64,000 nt of DNA from Sclerotinia nivalis (Eukaryota > Ascomycota > Leotiomycetes > Helotiales > Sclerotiniaceae): the NCBI GenBank assembly GCA_029531795.1, contig JAPEIS010000001.1, forward strand, positions 1 through 64,000. The letters run 5' to 3'. Positions 61,115 to 64,000 of the stretch are shown here, piece after piece; within the stretch, counting starts at the first letter, position 1, and each line of letters opens with the position of its first letter. The notes under the pieces were generated by a model. That model saw only the letters and a program-made list of their open reading frames with translations. It did not search any database and had not been told where the DNA came from. The position numbers were made by a program, and so were the translations under genes.

Positions 61115-62560
61115 TTATAAAACAATTGTATAAAAGATAATCTCATTCTCAAAATCTTCTTCATCGTCGATATCGTCTGAATTAATTTTTTCAACAAAAC
61201 CTTGTTCAGGTATTTGTATGAAATTAGTCGAACTATTGAAAGATCCTTGATTTGAATAATCTGAAGAATTATCGAATTCGTTATCTGGAATAGTACTATA
61301 AAGGATAGTATCTGAATTATAGATACTATTCAACTAAAAGGGAATATCTTTAACAACTTTTGGTTTCCTATAACAATTGATACAAATTCGATTTGTTTTT
61401 CTCGAACTAATTACATCGGTTTGATTGGTACTAGATTTTTCTGTAGACCAATCTTCTACAACGATATAAAAAAGATTACTAATAATAGTACTCTTAAATA
61501 AAATCATAGTACAAAGAATTACTTGTTATTATATTGGTAAAGGATTTCCAGTATATTCAGGTTTAAAATGTCCATATTCTCTATAACCAAAACAGAAAGA
61601 TTTCTTACTTGGATCGTATTCTTTTGTACCATTCACAATAAAATGTTTTGAAGTTTTTGGATCCGATAAATTGATTTATCAGATTTGATTAAAGATCTAT
61701 TGAAGGTTATTGTTCTATTCTTATCAATTATTATTATTATTATTATGATTATTATTTCCATCTCTATTTTGATTTCGAAAATTATTGGAATTGTAGTTTC
61801 TTTTCGAACTATCCTTTTTGAAAATAAATTTCGATTTTAATTATTGGGAAAAAACTTCGAACTTCTATTCTTTAATAAAACCTTTAAATTTGGTATTGAA
61901 TATACTGTCTGTAAGTTCTTTAACGATTTCATCATTTGTAAATAAATCTTGAAGCTTTATATTTCTTTTAGTACTCTAAATCGTATAATAATTTTTGACA
62001 AAAGATCGATAGATAGTATTATTGGAAATAAAATGATTGCGAAGAATTGAATTGATTAAACCTTTGACAAAGTTAAGAACTAGTTTTTCTTGAACAATTG
62101 TATTAATAATATCAAGGTTTTTCTCAGAAACAGGAATATCCTTGAGTCCCATATTGTATTGAATATCCTTTGTTTGTGAATAGTATTTCTCAAGGGTTTC
62201 GTTTTTAGTTTGAATAAGTGAATTCATTGAATCCATTATGTTTTGAATTGTATTTTCGTTATTGTGAAAAGGATAACGGTTTAGAAAGGCTTTGATGAAA
62301 GCGAGTTCGTTTTCCTGAATAGTTGTTTCGGTATTTTCAAAGATAGTCTTGAAATCGATATAGTTATTAGTCTAGATTTGAACTTTTCCCTTAAATTTCA
62401 ATTGAACTATAGTGAAAAAAACAAATAGTTTGTAAATTGAATTTCTAGTGATTCGTTTAACAATTGTTTTGATTATGTTTAGTTATACAAAACTTGGTAT
62501 ATTGCGATGATCGAATTCAAGTATTAAATCGATATTGATCTTGTTCTAAAGCTCTTCAAC
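61115..62560 (-). pseudogene. Gypsy-2 gag (full-length copy)
   Basis: Homologous to 43736-45300. Blocks: ENTIQNIMDSMNSLIQTKNE (about 62250), MGLKDIPVSEKNLDIINT, an Asn-rich tract near 61735, a ruined zinc knuckle near 61580, and an acidic tail (61333-61115; EEDFENE). A start codon was not fixed with confidence. The leader between the gag and the 5' LTR (62560-63302) is non-coding. Confidence 0.78.
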
Positions 62561-63302
62561 TTTAGTATTATCGAATATCGATATACTTATAATTTGAAGG
62601 TTCGAATTGGAAAAATTGAAGGAAGAAAATGAAAGTATAATAAAAAACGAATTGAATTCTTTCAAATAATTCAATGAAAAATATATTTCGAATCCTAGGA
62701 GTTTTATTTGTAAGGATTCTGAAGAATTGTAAATCGAAAAGAAAAATTCTTTAATAAAAGGTATATAATATACTTGTTCTTGTAAATCAAAATCAAAAAG
62801 ATATCGATAAAAACGAATAACAACTTATTAATATCTGAAATAAATTTCAGAACCGATCTCCAAATTGAATCTTTTACTTCTCAACTATAAAAAGTATAAA
62901 TATTTTGAAGGTTCGAAATCAAAAGGAAATTCGATATCGAAAGATTAAAGGTTTTGATAAAAAGACAGTGCTAAATTTATTCCTAAAAATATAACTATTG
63001 TATTAGATTAAGATCTCTGAAAAAGAATGTTTTGATACAACAAAAGATCGATACTTTAAACAAATCAAAAGTCGGGGATTTTACACACAAATTGATAGTT
63101 TTATAGATAATAAGTTTATACTACAATAACTCTGTTTTATTTCCTTGAAGTAATCGAATTGTTAAAACTTATAATGCCAATTAACAACCCTAAAAAGAAA
63201 ATTCAAAAGATAGTTTTTCGAAAAGAGAATAAAGTATAAATCTACAAACAAAGAAATGCTAACGATAAATTAGATATCTATAGATCCCTACATAGATCAC
63301 CA

Positions 63303-63435
63303 GTAAACACAACAGAAATAAATACAAAATAATAAATTGAAGTTACGCATTTTTTATTAAACTAGTTTGAATTGGAGTGGTTATATAGACCCTTTTGGAG
63401 TCACGTTACCTGCCTCCTTTTTGGTACGGTATCTA
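63303..63435 (-). repeat. Gypsy-2 5' LTR
   Basis: GTAAACACAACAG to CGGTATCTA on the + strand; the inner neighbour is CACCA, i.e. TGGTGATCTA on the minus strand, a plausible primer-binding site. The outer neighbour is AGGGGG, then the pogo right TIR. Confidence 0.9.
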
Positions 63436-63483
63436 GGGGGCGTGCAAGATGTGGGGTCGTGCACGATGTAGGGATATCGGTTA

Positions 63484-64000
63484 GTCCGAATGATTACCGA
63501 TCGTCGAATTCTAGATTAACTTTATTTGGTTCGAAAGCTTTTATCTGTTGTCATTCTTTGTCAATTACAATTTCCATTTCCGAATGAATTTCGAATCTAC
63601 TATGCTTTTCAACTATTCTGAAATCCTGAACATTGAGGAATTCGTCAAAAAGATGAAGTCGATCATCGATCATTTGAAAACCGAACTAATTATTAATCAA
63701 GTCTGTTATTCGAAGAATACCGATTCCTATTGTTTGTCTACCCATCGATATCAGCCCAGAGATTTAATCTGGTTTAATACTAAAAATATTCGAATTCTTT
63801 GTTTTCAAAAAAAGCTAGATTAGAACAATTTAGATCCCTTCTGAATCCTAAAGATTATAGGTTTATATACTTATGAATTGAAATTTCTAGTCTTTATAAG
63901 AAATCATCCAATCTTTTATATTAATCTATTGTATTCTATCAATAATAATCCTATTCCTGATCAATATAATCCGTTCTTTTCTTTTATCGAAGTTGAAGGT
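63484..64000 (+). pseudogene. Gypsy-3 integrase, right part
   Basis: Continuation of the integrase left at 52528: joined across one TA the frame reads QDN-stop-SE-stop-LPIVEF (family QDDWxxWLPxAEF, both stops replacing Trp). It runs on through EEFVKKMKSIIDHLKTELI, YQPRDLIWFNTKNIR, FQKKLD-stop-NNLDPF and ILKIIGLYTYEL, then HPIFYINLL, the typical post-integrase GPY/F module of chromovirus-like Ty3 elements. It continues out of the window. Confidence 0.88.

Larger units (their letters stand above)
54841..63435 (-). mobile_element. Ty3 retrotransposon, full-length, degraded (Gypsy-2)
   Basis: 8.6 kb between two 133-bp LTRs (54841-54973 and 63303-63435), minus orientation. The flanks AGGGGA (54835-54840) and AGGGGG (from 63435) look like a target duplication with one change. 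The insertion is near the right end of the pogo element. Gene order on the minus strand is gag, protease, RT, RNase H, integrase. All frames are heavily mutated. The 133-bp LTR is very short for a Ty3 element of this size. Confidence 0.9.
52529..63481 (+). mobile_element. Fot1/pogo-type DNA transposon with nested insertions
   Basis: Terminal inverted repeats of about 42 bp: the left one begins ACCGATATCCCTA at 52529, and the right one is its complement ending TAGGGATATCGGT at 63481. Both contain GACCCCACATCTTG. The flanking TA dinucleotides (52527-52528 and 63482-63483) are the pogo/Tc1-type duplication. Removing them rejoins an integrase frame. Subtracting the nested Gypsy-2 (54841-63435) and solo LTR (53815-53977) leaves about 2.2 kb, the right size for this class. 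Confidence 0.92.

Overview
The window reads inward from a chromosome end. Bases 1-90 are an uninterrupted CCCTAA/TTAGGG telomere, and the rest is AT-rich subtelomere made almost entirely of nested, decayed mobile elements. The element types (a Tad/I-like non-LTR retrotransposon, Ty3 elements including a chromodomain type, a Ty1/copia remnant, a Fot1/pogo DNA transposon and a telomere-linked RecQ-type helicase gene) point to a filamentous ascomycete fungus. Most coding sequence is riddled with Trp-to-stop and Gly/Cys-to-Asn/Lys/Tyr changes, all G-to-A on the sense strand, as expected of RIP (repeat-induced point mutation). I saw no tRNA, rRNA, CRISPR array or ordinary housekeeping gene.

Layout. 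1-560: telomere and a 61-bp subtelomeric satellite. 561-4536: an extreme strand-asymmetric tract; by eye the + strand from base 1 to 4536 holds only two G residues. 4681-5255: a 15-bp minisatellite with the opposite skew (C-poor). 5325-13410: copy 1 of a 5.2-kb repeat whose single long minus-strand gene I cannot assign, split by a young, 5'-truncated but otherwise open LINE (8681-11607) with a 13-bp target duplication. 13411-17225: AT-rich satellites. 17494-22475: a broken telomere-linked helicase (TLH) gene reading toward the telomere, preceded by TTCGAA-rich and hairpin-bearing repeats (22490-23940). 23957-29134: copy 2 of the unknown element. 29141-32320: a minus-strand LINE remnant (ORF1, then endonuclease and the start of the RT). 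32425-39099: a full-length Ty3 chromovirus with 423-bp LTRs and an antisense Cys-rich ORF. 39100-43404: copy 3 of the unknown element, truncated. 43405-46059: the 5' part of a second Ty3 family. 46060-52310: AT-rich DNA, a GC-rich solo-LTR-like island, a copia pol remnant with its own LTR, and a 375-bp fold-back.

The last 12 kb is a clear nest. A Ty3 integrase gene (52310-52528, resuming at 63484) was split at a TA by a Fot1/pogo element (52529-63481, TIRs of about 42 bp). That element's transposase was interrupted by a 163-bp solo-LTR-like insert (53815-53977), and near its right end it received a complete 8.6-kb Ty3 element with 133-bp LTRs (54841-63435).

No gene here looks surely functional except possibly the LINE ORF and the antisense ORF inside the chromovirus. 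The best candidates for something undescribed are the G-free tract next to the telomere, the three-copy element with a gene of about 1,450 codons, and the Cys-rich antisense ORF. All domain calls come from reading motifs by eye; no database search was run.
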